A stretch of 64,000 bases of DNA from Agrobacterium larrymoorei (lineage in GTDB: Bacteria; Pseudomonadota; Alphaproteobacteria; Rhizobiales; Rhizobiaceae): positions 248,001 through 312,000 of the forward strand of contig NZ_JAUTBL010000001.1 of NCBI RefSeq assembly GCF_030819275.1, in the 5' to 3' direction. Both the position numbers and the translations under genes were made by a program. Shown here piece by piece: positions 53,911 through 62,542 of this stretch (position 1 is the stretch's first letter; every line of letters begins with the position of its first letter). Under the pieces are notes generated by a model. The model had not been told where the DNA came from. It did not search any database and saw only the letters and a list, made by a program, of their open reading frames with translations.

Positions 53911-55326
53911 TCACTCGTACTGGCGAAGATCGACCGGCGGCGTCCATTCGTACTTGCTGGCGTATCTCGTTGGGCTGATCGCAAAGGTCAGGCAAAGCGC
54001 GTCTGCGTGGTCAGGAGAAACGCCCTTGAAGCGCTTCTTCATATCCGACTTCTTCTCGACTTTGATCTTGCCGCTATCGCTCTCGTAATTTGGGAGCAGC
54101 AGTTCTTTGATCAGGTCTTCATTGTTCGGGATGCAGACGTTTTCGGTGGCGAACCATTCCTTGCACTCCCACCACAACTGATCGCGTAAGCGGCTGTAGA
54201 AGTCGGCGCGGCGCGTGGGGCTTGACGAAACGATGACCTTTTTCGCCGGCAAGCCCATGTATTGTAGGTCGCTCCAAACGCCGTTGCCGATACCGATAGC
54301 GTCAACGCAGATCGCCAAAGGGCGCTGCTGTTTTGGAGTGGCCTGAAAGAGATCACGAACTTTCATCGCAAGTTGCTTGGTTTCCAGCCCGCGCCAGGAG
54401 TGAACTGCTAGAACCTTGTTGTCGTGGCGGATGACCAACACGCTGCGGTCGCCGCCTTCGGCAGGATCAAGCCCCCAAATAATCGGCAGACGATCTGACG
54501 GGACAGCAGCCTCGTTTTCGATAGCCTGCTCAACGAGATTGCGAGGGATAAGACCGTCAACGTCGCTTAGTGGAAACTCGCCAAGGACGAGGATGCGATA
54601 CTCGCGGGAGAACTTGCCGCCGTATTCGATTTCAGCGGCTTTCAGGTCTTCATCTGTGACATGGGGCGCGTCTGTCATGCGACCATGCACCTTCGCCCAC
54701 ATCGGGGCGATGTTGCCGTTCCATGTCTCCCAGAAGTAGCCGCTCGTGGTTGACGGATTGGAGATCAGGCACAGTTTGCCATTGGGATCGCGAAGCACGT
54801 TTACGAGCGCTTCCGTGTAAATCTCGTCGGGAACACCTGTGGCTTCGTCCACAAAGACGAAATTGTTGATCTGGTGAATACCGCGTGCAGACGAAACGTT
54901 GTCCTTGTTGGCAAGACGAAACTCGGCAAAGCAGTCGGCAGAGTTTTTGGTTCGTTGAATACGGGTAGCTGTTACGTCCCATAGGTCTTTCCAGATGGGA
55001 CGCATCTTGGAATGAAGGATTTGCAATTCCTTCCAGATACCCGACTTGATCTGACCTTCGTTCGGTCCAAAGATCGTGACCTGCACCTGATCGTGCGTGA
55101 AAAGGCTCCACCACACGAGGATCGCCAGCGCACGCGTCTTGCCGAAGCCGACGCCGCCTTTGAAGGTGATGCGCTTGTTATTGCGAAAGGCGTTGCAGAA
55201 CTCGATCTGCTTGGGGCGAAGCGCGTTATCCTGTCCGAATAGCGTGATCGCGAAGAATTCGATGTCTTGGTGAAACTGCTGTAGCAGCTCCGCAAATTGC
55301 TTCTGTTCCTCTTTGTTGAGGTGCAT
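53911..55326 (-). CDS. Terminase large subunit
   Basis: The 471-residue DNA-packaging motor has an ATPase domain with Walker A GGVGFGKT (57-64), Walker B 'FVFVDEAT' and coupling 'ISNPSTTSG', and an RNase-H-like nuclease domain with acidic residues in 'WGLDPAEGGDRS', 'CVDAIGIGNGV' and 'DHADALCL'. It cuts concatemeric phage DNA and pumps it through the portal. ATG 55326 is preceded by an AT-rich leader with no strong ribosome site. It heads the leftward virion operon. The divergent small genes begin 104 bases away. Confidence 0.92.
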   Translation of the reverse strand: MHLNKEEQKQFAELLQQFHQDIEFFAITLFGQDNALRPKQIEFCNAFRNNKRITFKGGVGFGKTRALAILVWWSLFTHDQVQVTIFGPNEGQIKSGIWKELQILHSKMRPIWKDLWDVTATRIQRTKNSADCFAEFRLANKDNVSSARGIHQINNFVFVDEATGVPDEIYTEALVNVLRDPNGKLCLISNPSTTSGYFWETWNGNIAPMWAKVHGRMTDAPHVTDEDLKAAEIEYGGKFSREYRILVLGEFPLSDVDGLIPRNLVEQAIENEAAVPSDRLPIIWGLDPAEGGDRSVLVIRHDNKVLAVHSWRGLETKQLAMKVRDLFQATPKQQRPLAICVDAIGIGNGVWSDLQYMGLPAKKVIVSSSPTRRADFYSRLRDQLWWECKEWFATENVCIPNNEDLIKELLLPNYESDSGKIKVEKKSDMKKRFKGVSPDHADALCLTFAISPTRYASKYEWTPPVDLRQYE

Positions 55327-55375
55327 AAAATTTCTACCGGCTGTTTAAGTCCGGCTATTTATTTTCACCTGCCAT

Positions 55376-55389
55376 TTTGAGCGCTCAAA
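55376..55389. promoter_or_regulatory. Perfect 14-base palindrome in the divergent terminase promoter region
   Basis: TTTGAGC-GCTCAAA lies midway between the divergent terminase and 88-residue genes. Related arms CCGGCTATTTA (55351) and CCGGCTAAATA (55399) flank it. It looks like a two-way operator. Confidence 0.55.
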
Positions 55390-55429
55390 CGCTCCCTCCG
55401 GCTAAATATGGACAGCACGGAGAACACCC

Positions 55430-55696
55430 ATGAAAATTCAATACGACATCGCAGAAGGCCATAAGCGCGGCGAGAACGGTCTGACCGAATACCGCAAGAT
55501 CAATCCTGGCCTTCCAGCCGATGAGGCAACTGCGCAGTGGATCGAGAAACGGTTCGGTACGTGGATCACGGTTGAAATCGGGCGCGATTATACATTCGAG
55601 CAGACAAGCCCGAAATCCTTCACGATTGACTTTACCTACGATGACGATGGCCGAAAATTCATCGCCCTGCTCGGCGGTCACGAGATGGAGGCGTAA
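55430..55696 (+). CDS. Small phage protein of unknown function
   Basis: The 88-residue protein begins 'MKIQYDIAEGHKRGENGLTEYRKI' and is acidic and soluble, with 'TVEIGRDYTFEQTSPKSFTIDFTYDDDGRKFIALLGGHEMEA', probably a small beta-sheet protein. The ATG has CACGGAG upstream. Its stop overlaps the next start in TAATG, so the pair is translated together. It is divergent from the terminase. No known family seen. Confidence 0.65.
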   Translation: MKIQYDIAEGHKRGENGLTEYRKINPGLPADEATAQWIEKRFGTWITVEIGRDYTFEQTSPKSFTIDFTYDDDGRKFIALLGGHEMEA

Positions 55697-56076
55697 TGGC
55701 GAAGCGCGTACTTAGCGAAGCACAAAAGGCGACCTTGGAAAGAAAGAAATTTAGGCCTGGGCAGACTGGTAATGCAAACGGCAGACCAGCAATGCCGGTA
55801 ATCCTGAAGACGAGGTTCGAAGACTTCGCAGAGGAAGGCGCAGATATCCTATTCGACCTCATCCGCAATAGTAAGAACGACATGGTGAAGATCAAAGGTA
55901 TCGAAATGATCGCTGCTTACATCATGCCAAAGGCTGCTCAACGGGTTGAAGTTGATGTGCAGGTCACGCACATGGCAGATATTCAAGCGGATGCAGCCCG
56001 CGCACGCAAAGCGCTAGAGGCGCAGATCATTGATGCAGAGGTAATCGAAGTTCAGCCAGATCGCCCTTCACTTTGA
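55696..56076 (+). CDS. DUF5681-like protein, candidate small terminase or packaging helper
   Basis: The 126-residue protein has the DUF5681-type start 'KFRPGQTGNANGRP' (about 16-29), a basic N-terminus and a helical remainder ('GADILFDLIRNSKNDMVKIKGIEMIAAYIMPKAAQRVEV'). Proteins of this kind often lie next to large terminase genes and may bind the packaging site. It is translated rightward, divergent from the large subunit, an unusual place for a small terminase. DNA-binding role inferred. Confidence 0.6.
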   Translation: MAKRVLSEAQKATLERKKFRPGQTGNANGRPAMPVILKTRFEDFAEEGADILFDLIRNSKNDMVKIKGIEMIAAYIMPKAAQRVEVDVQVTHMADIQADAARARKALEAQIIDAEVIEVQPDRPSL

Positions 56077-56210
56077 GTGAAGCGTCGCAATCCTATATCA
56101 AAATTGGTTTCACACCTGTTACAGATTTGAGCAGGATCGTAGGTGATAGTGCAGCCTGTGGATGATCCACAGATGCATTGCGCGACGTTCCTTTTTTGTT
56201 CTATCATCCA

Positions 56211-56474
56211 ATGATGCGCGACAAGACACTTGGATATGCTGCTCAGAAGCGAATGTTGGTAGTCGCCACCTGCAAGCAATGTAAGCGAGAGGCCAAGGCA
56301 TTAGCGCGTGACCTCGCCAGCGTTTACGGGCAACACAGAGACTACCGCACTATCCGTTTTAGATGCAGCAAATGCGATCCCGGCGCGTGTGACATCCGAC
56401 AAGAGCCGGATGGCTGGGACCGAGTGCAGGAGCGGATTTTATGGCGGCCCGTGGTTGTGAAGGACAGGCAATAA
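56211..56474 (+). CDS. Small zinc-ribbon-like protein
   Basis: The 87-residue protein starts at ATG 56211 (tandem ATGATG). A longer frame begins at a TTG upstream without support. It carries Cys pairs in 'TCKQCKREAKALARDL' and 'FRCSKCDPGACD', a zinc-ribbon arrangement, followed by 'DGWDRVQERILWRPVVVKDRQ'. It could bind nucleic acid or a protein partner. The gene lies at the end of the rightward phage genes and before the beta-propeller cargo gene. Function unknown. Confidence 0.6.
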   Translation: MMRDKTLGYAAQKRMLVVATCKQCKREAKALARDLASVYGQHRDYRTIRFRCSKCDPGACDIRQEPDGWDRVQERILWRPVVVKDRQ

Positions 56475-56562
56475 CCTTGGGGATATTCTGCGATCTTCAC
56501 TTAGCTCTATTGCATTACAGACTGATAAAATTGGAGGATAAACTCCTGCAGCGGAGTTTAAC

Positions 56563-58272
56563 ATGAACGATAAAGAAAAATATCTCGGTCGCGTTAAAAG
56601 CAGTGCCGACGGTTTGGCGGGCCACCTTCGGCAGAACTCCAATGTGCCGCTCGACGAATTGATCGACGTATCAGACCTCAGGGCAATGAGTGATGCGCTT
56701 AGTTTAGATCCTGAAAGCGTGAACGAACGCGATCTTGTCACTATTCATATCGTACGGGACGCGCTTCATGAGACCCTGGCCAGGCTAAGCGACAGTGATT
56801 CAGACGAGCAATATTCTGTTGAACAGCTGCTCAACACGGTGAGCCGACTGTACGTTGATGTTGAGCGATTGCTACGGGTAAACTCACAAGATATCGAGAA
56901 CGCTGGCCGTACGGTCGAGCAGCTATCCAGCGGTCAACACAAAGCCGTGTCAAAGGAACTGATCGCGGAAGTCGCTGATCAAGCAAACTCGATCATCACT
57001 CATGTCCAAGTGAATCCCAGAATCATAAACATCAACATATTGAATTTTTCTGCGCGCGACGTGAACTTAATAAAAGACTTTCGAATGAACGTAAAGCGTT
57101 TGAGTGCAAGCGTATTTGCGATCAAACTTAACTTCGAATCTCTTGTAGTATTTGAAGGAACCATAAGGTTTTTAAACGAAGGCGTTGATAAAATCATTTC
57201 GGACATAAAGGATTTCGCTGACCTTATGGAACGGAAGTACAGCGATCTTAGGGACTTTATAAACTCACTCACCCCGGTTATCGAAAAGGGGACGAGGTTT
57301 GTGAAATTTATAGGAAAAGTCATACGCGACTTATTCGAGAGAGATGAGCATCTCCAAAGTGAAATAGTTCTCAAAAAGCAATCAGCAACGAATTCTGAAG
57401 CCTTAACCTGCGCAGCACTGGCGCCGAATGGTGACGTTCTTTTCGGTGGGCGTGCCGGAACGACACTACTCCACGTTGGCAGAACGGGACAGTTCATTAA
57501 GCTACCAAAGGCCGTAAGCAGTGACATATTCAGGATAGCAGCCTTGCCAGGAGATAGGGGATTTGTTGCTGGGACAGCTGAAGGCATGGCTTGGGTGGAA
57601 GGCGTTTCAAGCAATCGCCGTTATACCAAATCAAGTTTTTCAGAAAACATTACTGCACTGGCTGTTCTCGACCATGAGAACGAGGCGACAGGGTTAATCT
57701 CAGGGTCCTCCTCAGGTTACGTCAGACGATGGACTTTATCAGGCGGACTAGACGCTTACAGAGACCCAGAGAGAAGCCGCCCTGTACATGCAAAGGTAGG
57801 CAAAGCAGTCCGCTCTGTGGAGAGTTGGGAAAAGAAGTTGGTCATCGCTGTCGACGAACGGGTAGTTGTGATCAACGAAAATCTTGATCAAATTTTTGAG
57901 GTTCATGTCGATAAGCCGATTAGTGCCATGTGCTTGTTTCCTGATGACAGTGCAGTTGTTACAGGTGCCGGATTACTCGCTGAAGTAAACCTTGCCAAAG
58001 GCGCGTACAATCGTCTGCTCACGGTCAACCCTACTGTGAACTACATATGTGTTGCTCACCTCACAAATCGCACAGCAGTAGTCGGCACGGAAGACGGGAT
58101 TATTAGAGCTATCGACATGAACTCTGGAGCTGAAGTAGGAGAAATACGATTGGGGGTCCAAATTCGCGGCCTCGTGGTCCAGAATAAAACGATATTCGCA
58201 TATGGCGGAAAGTGGAAATCCGATGGCAACTCTGTAATCAAGATCTTGTGGGATGAAATCTTTTCCAGCTGA
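56563..58272 (+). CDS. Cargo protein with helical N-terminus and beta-propeller-like C-terminus
   Basis: The 569-residue protein is not assigned to a family. The first 280 residues are helical with coiled-coil stretches ('LIKDFRMNVKRLSASVFAIKLNFESLVV', 'FADLMERKYSDLRDFINSLTPVIEKGTRFVKFIGKVIRDLFERD'). From about 285 to the end come WD-like repeats: 'ALTCAALAPNGDVLFGGRAGTTLL', 'DIFRIAALPGDRGFVAGTAEGMAWV', 'ITALAVLDHENEATGLISGSSSGYVRRW', 'AVRSVESWEKKLVIAVDERVVVINE', 'ISAMCLFPDDSAVVTGAGLLAEV', 'VNYICVAHLTNRTAVVGTEDGIIRAI'. Composition is more AT-rich than the virion genes. A sensor-effector layout fits a defence or lysogeny cargo, but no effector domain is recognised. Confidence 0.7.
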   Translation: MNDKEKYLGRVKSSADGLAGHLRQNSNVPLDELIDVSDLRAMSDALSLDPESVNERDLVTIHIVRDALHETLARLSDSDSDEQYSVEQLLNTVSRLYVDVERLLRVNSQDIENAGRTVEQLSSGQHKAVSKELIAEVADQANSIITHVQVNPRIININILNFSARDVNLIKDFRMNVKRLSASVFAIKLNFESLVVFEGTIRFLNEGVDKIISDIKDFADLMERKYSDLRDFINSLTPVIEKGTRFVKFIGKVIRDLFERDEHLQSEIVLKKQSATNSEALTCAALAPNGDVLFGGRAGTTLLHVGRTGQFIKLPKAVSSDIFRIAALPGDRGFVAGTAEGMAWVEGVSSNRRYTKSSFSENITALAVLDHENEATGLISGSSSGYVRRWTLSGGLDAYRDPERSRPVHAKVGKAVRSVESWEKKLVIAVDERVVVINENLDQIFEVHVDKPISAMCLFPDDSAVVTGAGLLAEVNLAKGAYNRLLTVNPTVNYICVAHLTNRTAVVGTEDGIIRAIDMNSGAEVGEIRLGVQIRGLVVQNKTIFAYGGKWKSDGNSVIKILWDEIFSS

Positions 58273-58300
58273 ACCGAAGCGACGCGCAGAGGTGATGCTA

Positions 58301-58322
58301 AGCCCGCCGTTTCCAGCGGGCT
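58301..58322 (+). terminator. Hairpin after the beta-propeller gene
   Basis: AGCCCGC and GCGGGCT form seven pairs around an eight-base loop, 28 bases past the stop and before the convergent 130-residue gene. It lacks a T-run. Confidence 0.4.
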
Positions 58323-58345
58323 AACCCTGTTCGCGCAATCGTCTA

Positions 58346-58738
58346 TCACTTGGCCCTACCGGCCTTGCCCTTCGCACGACCAACCTTCAAGCGCTCGCTC
58401 CGCTCCATGGAGTGGATTGCGATTGCGTCTTGCAGTTTCTTGTCCGCTTGAATGGCTTCCTTCGCAGCTTTCAGGATCGTCACCACACCATCAACATCAG
58501 CAGCGCGGAACAGTTTGCTACCAGCGATTTCGAAAGCATTCCGGCCGATCCTGACGATGTAGCCAGCGCCGTCTTTACGGAACCACAGCGACCGCGTGTT
58601 GATCGTCTTGCCGTCCTTGATCTGACCAGCGTAGTCGATCTGTGTTTGTAGTTTTGTGTAGAAGATATCGACGGGGTTCTGCCCACCAACATGACCGGTC
58701 GTTGCTGCCGACGCGAGAGTTTCCAGTGCGTTTGCCAT
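58346..58738 (-). CDS. Small protein of unknown function
   Basis: The 130-residue protein begins 'MANALETLASAATTGHVGGQNPVDIFYTKLQTQIDYAGQIKDGK' and has a middle 'RSLWFRKDGAGYIVRIGRNAFEIAGSKLFRAADVDGVVTILKAAKEAI', a small beta-then-helix pattern, and a very basic tail ('RSERLKVGRAKGKAGRAK'). The basic end suggests nucleic-acid contact. No family recognised. It is read leftward, alone between two rightward cargo genes, and its GC content is nearer the virion genes than the cargo, so it may belong to the phage. Confidence 0.6.
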   Translation of the reverse strand: MANALETLASAATTGHVGGQNPVDIFYTKLQTQIDYAGQIKDGKTINTRSLWFRKDGAGYIVRIGRNAFEIAGSKLFRAADVDGVVTILKAAKEAIQADKKLQDAIAIHSMERSERLKVGRAKGKAGRAK

Positions 58739-58879
58739 TGCGTTGTCCTTTGCACCAGCAGCACCGTTGCTGCCGTGCTACTCGATCAATAGCCTTTGAA
58801 GATTCAGGACAACCAAAGATTTCAGTTGCATGAGAAAAATTTCTCGGATTAGTCTAATTCAGTTGGGGGAGGGAAATTG

Positions 58880-59755
58880 ATGGCGGCAAAGCAAGAAGAG
58901 AAGATTGACAGAGTTGATGCTCCGAAGACCTGCTTTGTTATCATGCCGATATCAGACGTAGATGGCTACCCTGCAGGTCACTTCAACGAGGTTTACAAGC
59001 AACTTATCGAACCCGCCGTAACTTCGGCTGGGTACGCTTGTTCTCTCGCGACAACGAGCAACTCCGCACACATGATACAACTTGAGGTCGTTACAAAAGT
59101 AGCAACGGCTGACTTGTGCATCTGCGACCTTTCAAACAACAATCCTAATGTTCTTTTTGAATACGGCATACGGCAGGCTTTCGACAAGCCGACAGTTCTA
59201 ATCAAGGATGACAAGACCCGCCGCATCTTCGACCTGTCTGGATTTCGAGATATCGAATACGATCATACGCTAAGGATTGCTAATACGCTTGCGGCGCGTG
59301 ATTCAATTAGAGCAGCAATACTTGATACCGTGATGGGCTCGACGGACGAAGATCAGATTTTTTCCCTCGTTAAGCTCATGAAACTGACGAAAGCTGCGTT
59401 ACCATCCGGCGAAGTAACGAAGGACGATGCCCGCTTCACGCTTTTAGAGAAAAAGCTCGACAGTATCGCGATCTCGCTTAGTCACCAGCGATCTATGGTG
59501 GGACCAGGGGCAGTTGTGCCGATCAGCAAAGGCCGTTCGGGAGCGGTGGCGACGATATCCGGAGACAACAGGTGGGAAATCAGGTTCAGCGACGATAGCG
59601 TCCTATTGATCGACCTTAAAGCTAGAAAGCTCGAAAAGTACGAAGATGTTCCAAGCCTCGAAAAGTCAGAGTTTTGGAGTGGTCTCGATAATACTGCTAA
59701 ACAGAACATTCTATCAATGATCTCGAAGCACTCACCCGACGTCATCCCATTTTGA
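58880..59755 (+). CDS. Nucleoside-deoxyribosyltransferase-like (TIR-like fold) protein, candidate defence effector
   Basis: The 291-residue protein has an N-terminal domain (about 12-150) with 'CFVIMPISDVDGYPAGHFNEVYKQLIEPAV', 'TADLCICDLSNNNPNVLFEYGIRQAF' and 'KPTVLIKD', a pattern of the nucleoside 2-deoxyribosyltransferase/TIR-like fold. The acidic Glu in 'NVLFEYG' is in the usual catalytic place. The C-terminal part (about 165-291) is a separate domain with 'GRSGAVATISGDNRWEIRFSDDSVLLIDLKARKLEKYED'. ATG 58880 has GGGGGAGGG upstream. Proteins of this fold destroy nucleotides such as NAD in several defence systems. Activity here is inferred. Confidence 0.6.
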   Translation: MAAKQEEKIDRVDAPKTCFVIMPISDVDGYPAGHFNEVYKQLIEPAVTSAGYACSLATTSNSAHMIQLEVVTKVATADLCICDLSNNNPNVLFEYGIRQAFDKPTVLIKDDKTRRIFDLSGFRDIEYDHTLRIANTLAARDSIRAAILDTVMGSTDEDQIFSLVKLMKLTKAALPSGEVTKDDARFTLLEKKLDSIAISLSHQRSMVGPGAVVPISKGRSGAVATISGDNRWEIRFSDDSVLLIDLKARKLEKYEDVPSLEKSEFWSGLDNTAKQNILSMISKHSPDVIPF

Positions 59756-59766
59756 TTTCAGTGACC

Positions 59767-59781
59767 GCTTGCGCAGCAAGC
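59767..59781 (+). terminator. Short hairpin after the NDT-like gene
   Basis: GCTTGC-GCA-GCAAGC is a perfect six-pair hairpin 12 bases past the stop. No T-run follows. Confidence 0.4.
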
Positions 59782-59876
59782 AAATTGCTTACCGACATCC
59801 CATAGCGCTCCCATGAAGCCAGCTATTTAGACTACCGTGGCGCGTCATTGTGCAGTCAATTTGCAGTCTCTATCCT

Positions 59877-60803
59877 TCAGGGGAGTGCAGCCTCTGCTTC
59901 GACGAGAAATAGGATCGTCGCTGCGGTCATATGGAGCATGTAGCCTACCAAATAGGGTGGCACCTGGGTTGGTTCACTTCCCTGCCCGTGCCCCGCCAAC
60001 TTGTTTCTTCCTGTCGGGACCGCACTCTCAAGGCTGCTCTTTAGCGCGTTCATTTGAGTCTGCCAGAATACAGGAACAAGTTCCTTTTCGAATAGCAACT
60101 TAATCAGCTGACTGGCTGTTGCATTGGCGTCGCGGCCCCATCCGCGTTTGTCGCAAATGGCCTTCATCGTGCTTTCAAACGCCTTCAGGCAGTCTACTAA
60201 AGCCTCTTTATTCTCGCCATGACGATAGTGCTGATGCGCTGAGAGATACTCCTCCTGAGGTCCAGCATATTCTGCACCATTGAGCAGACGAAGAGCGGGC
60301 TTCACCACTTCGGCATGGACAAGTTCGGAGTCTACACGGATGATTTCGCCAGTGACGAACTGATATCCCAGACCGTCTTCTCTTAACCGGCCGTTTATCT
60401 CATCAAGGACAGCATCCGCCAGTTCTTCCGCGCTGCCATTCGTTACATAGTTGTAGCGTCTCACAGAGTAATCAATTGTTCGGCAGCATAGTTCAAGGAC
60501 GTCAAGAGCCTCATCAATGTTGGCGAGCTCGACAAAGAAACGTTCGATCTCGACGAAATCGTTACTAGCCAAACTCACCAGTTTGTTTACCCCGTACTCA
60601 CGCCTCAGAATGTGCACGACGTCTTGATAGGCTCTTTGAGCGTAGCGGTTACCCAAATACTTCTCATAAGTGCCCATCCCATCAGTAATCGCGAAGAACA
60701 ACTTCCTCCGTAGGGCGTCCGGCATCATATCGTACTGATACGTGTCAATAACCTCGCCGCGTGCTCTCCGCTGTCTTTTTGAAAAAATATCTACGATTAC
60801 CAT
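59877..60803 (-). CDS. AbiJ-N-terminal-like protein with HEPN-type C-terminus, candidate abortive-infection protein
   Basis: The 308-residue protein begins 'MVIVDIFSKRQRRARGEVIDTYQYDMMPDALRRKLFFAI', which matches the AbiJ N-terminal domain 4 seen in abortive-infection proteins (STM4504/CBY_0614 type). The last third is helical: 'YLSAHQHYRHGENKEALVDCLKAFESTMKAICD' and 'RNKLAGHGQG' with Arg266 and His272 in the RNxxxxH-like motif of HEPN ribonucleases. It would cut RNA when triggered by infection. ATG 60803 was chosen over a start 16 codons upstream. The gene stands alone, read leftward, with an AT-richer codon use. Confidence 0.65.
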   Translation of the reverse strand: MVIVDIFSKRQRRARGEVIDTYQYDMMPDALRRKLFFAITDGMGTYEKYLGNRYAQRAYQDVVHILRREYGVNKLVSLASNDFVEIERFFVELANIDEALDVLELCCRTIDYSVRRYNYVTNGSAEELADAVLDEINGRLREDGLGYQFVTGEIIRVDSELVHAEVVKPALRLLNGAEYAGPQEEYLSAHQHYRHGENKEALVDCLKAFESTMKAICDKRGWGRDANATASQLIKLLFEKELVPVFWQTQMNALKSSLESAVPTGRNKLAGHGQGSEPTQVPPYLVGYMLHMTAATILFLVEAEAALP

Positions 60804-60979
60804 TCGCCAAATCCATCTATCCGCAAAGAAACACTGTCGATGCACGACCAACTACGTTTTACACCCAAGGAAACATCCTCCTTGTTCCCGCTTGAAGCAC
60901 GCGTAACTTGAGGGCTTGTATCAAAATTGGTGTAGCATCTATTAGTGATTGTAAAGGTGCCATAGGGGGTGGTGCATGG

Positions 60980-61618
60980 TTATCCCTTCCCTATTCTTCG
61001 AAGCAGCCTTACGACCTGTCCAGTTCCCCATTCGGCACCACGTGGTGTCCGTATAGCGCGTTCGTTAAGCGCCTTAGCAATTGCTGCTGGAGTGTCAGCG
61101 CCGCTGTCTATGAGCGTCTGAAGGACTTCCTGAAGCGATTCCGCAAACGTGTTGGCTTTGGCCTGTTTGGTGTGATGAGCGCCGCCTAGTTTGACACCTC
61201 TATCCTTCGCGACCGCCAGCGCGACCTTCACCCGCTTGCTGATTTGCTCGCGCTCCTCTTGTGCGACAGCAGCGAGTATTCGGATCGTCAATGGAGTGGC
61301 GTGCGGCTGATCGACGGCGAGGAAGTCAACGCCTGCTTCCAACAGATTGTTGATGAACGCGCTGTTTCGTGACAGCCGGTCCATCTTTGCAATAAGCAGC
61401 GTAGCTTTATGTTGGCGGGCGTAATCGAGTGCCATGGCGATCTGCGGGCGATTGTTCTTTCCGCCGCTCTCGACCTCTGTAAACTCCGCTATCACGTTGC
61501 CATTGGCGAACGCTTTAACGGCTGCTCGTTGGGCTTCTATGCCCAATCCATCTGCGCCCTGCTTGGCCGTGGAAACTCGATAGTACGCGACAAACTGTTG
61601 TGGTTGTGTTGGTTGCAT
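60980..61618 (-). CDS. Small serine recombinase (resolvase/invertase type)
   Basis: The 212-residue protein has the resolvase catalytic domain: 'VAYYRVSTAKQGADGLGIEAQ' with nucleophile Ser16, 'IAKMDRLSRNSAFINNLLEAGVDFLAVDQP', 'ERE...KRVKVALAVAKDRGVKLGG' and a C-terminal helix-turn-helix ('QTLIDSGADTPAAIAKALNERAIRTPRGAEW'). ATG 61618 with GAGG is preferred. It could resolve or invert DNA of a small mobile unit. It lies between the AbiJ-like gene and the membrane-protein pair, suggesting the defence genes moved as a cassette. No inverted repeats were found around it by eye. Confidence 0.85.
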   Translation of the reverse strand: MQPTQPQQFVAYYRVSTAKQGADGLGIEAQRAAVKAFANGNVIAEFTEVESGGKNNRPQIAMALDYARQHKATLLIAKMDRLSRNSAFINNLLEAGVDFLAVDQPHATPLTIRILAAVAQEEREQISKRVKVALAVAKDRGVKLGGAHHTKQAKANTFAESLQEVLQTLIDSGADTPAAIAKALNERAIRTPRGAEWGTGQVVRLLRRIGKG

Positions 61619-61668
61619 TGCAGCCTCTGACATTGGATTACTGTCGAATGTCTGCTGCCGAAAAAACA

Positions 61669-61699
61669 AAAGGGCGAGCGATCTTTTCGGTTGCCCTTT
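61669..61699 (-). terminator. Terminator after the membrane-protein pair
   Basis: AAAGGGC (61669-61675) pairs with GCCCTTT (61693-61699). Read leftward the stem is followed by a T-rich tract. It lies 131 bases past the last membrane gene and ends the leftward transcript before the resolvase gene. Confidence 0.6.
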
Positions 61700-61829
61700 G
61701 ATATGGATGGCTAAGACTAGCGGCCCGCTGGATTATCCTGGCCATTACGAGCGGGCTGGCTGATATCGTGCCGATTATGTGAAGTGTGTGGTGAACGATA
61801 TCTTTGTATGCAGCGCTGATTTCTCGCTG

Positions 61830-62531
61830 TTAAGCCGATGCTATGATGGTTGGCGGCAACGATAAGAACCCTGCTAACTTGGCCATTAGATTTTCTGGCT
61901 GCAATTGACCCTCAATCTCTTCCATTATCTTCCCTTGCTCATCCAGCATATCGCTATAGTTAGTTTCTTCTTCCTCAGACCATCGACCGCCCTCCTGCTT
62001 TCTCTTTGCAAGTCGCCCAATTTTGAACTCCAAGGACATTGCGCTATGGGACTTCGAACTCAGATCAACAAGCCACTCAAGCAATAAACCGTCGAATATC
62101 CATCTGGCATGTTCAACCGCATCAATAAACATATACCGAGTTTGCGGCTCCATTGCACCGGCCTGCATAATCGCACCTGAAATTCTGTTCAACTTACTGA
62201 CTAATTCTAAGCGGCGGTCAAACATCATCACCTTGTAATTTGCATTGGCGATCTGAGCATTCAGGTCATTCTGCGCCTTCATGTCTTTGACAGTTTGCTT
62301 TGCTTGCGCAGACTGTTGAGCGAATGAGGCTATTACGACGAGCAACGTTACGAGTGACAGAAAGCCAGCAAGCGCATCACCAATCAGGTTTAGGCCGTGT
62401 CTATCGACAAATTCTTTTAGGTCAGTTGGATTGGGTGGGACGCCGTATGTGTGGAATGTATAAGCCAGCCACAGCGTCGCACATGCTAGCGCGAGGCTCG
62501 CAAGCATGATGATAGATCTGATCAATCTCAT
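61830..62531 (-). CDS. Two-helix membrane protein with cytoplasmic helical domain (pair member A)
   Basis: The 233-residue protein has two membrane helices (about 6-27 and 50-70), with 'LNLIGDALAGFLSLVTLLVVIASFAQQ' between and into the second, a coiled coil ('KQTVKDMKAQNDLNAQIANAN') and a C-terminal cytoplasmic part ending 'FLSLPPTIIASA'. Its sequence lines up with the next gene upstream at 'LN.IGD...G', the coiled coil and 'AN.K...F..R..L'. It starts 11 bases after that gene. No known domain. The pair sits downstream of a SIR2-like gene. Confidence 0.65.
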   Translation of the reverse strand: MRLIRSIIMLASLALACATLWLAYTFHTYGVPPNPTDLKEFVDRHGLNLIGDALAGFLSLVTLLVVIASFAQQSAQAKQTVKDMKAQNDLNAQIANANYKVMMFDRRLELVSKLNRISGAIMQAGAMEPQTRYMFIDAVEHARWIFDGLLLEWLVDLSSKSHSAMSLEFKIGRLAKRKQEGGRWSEEEETNYSDMLDEQGKIMEEIEGQLQPENLMAKLAGFLSLPPTIIASA

Positions 62532-62542
62532 TTATATTGATC

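Noticed and set aside
56096..60931. Repeat TATCAAAATTGGT at 56096 and 60919 as possible att or promoter sites
   Set aside because: A 13-base match is expected by chance many times in 64 kb, and flanking bases do not match.
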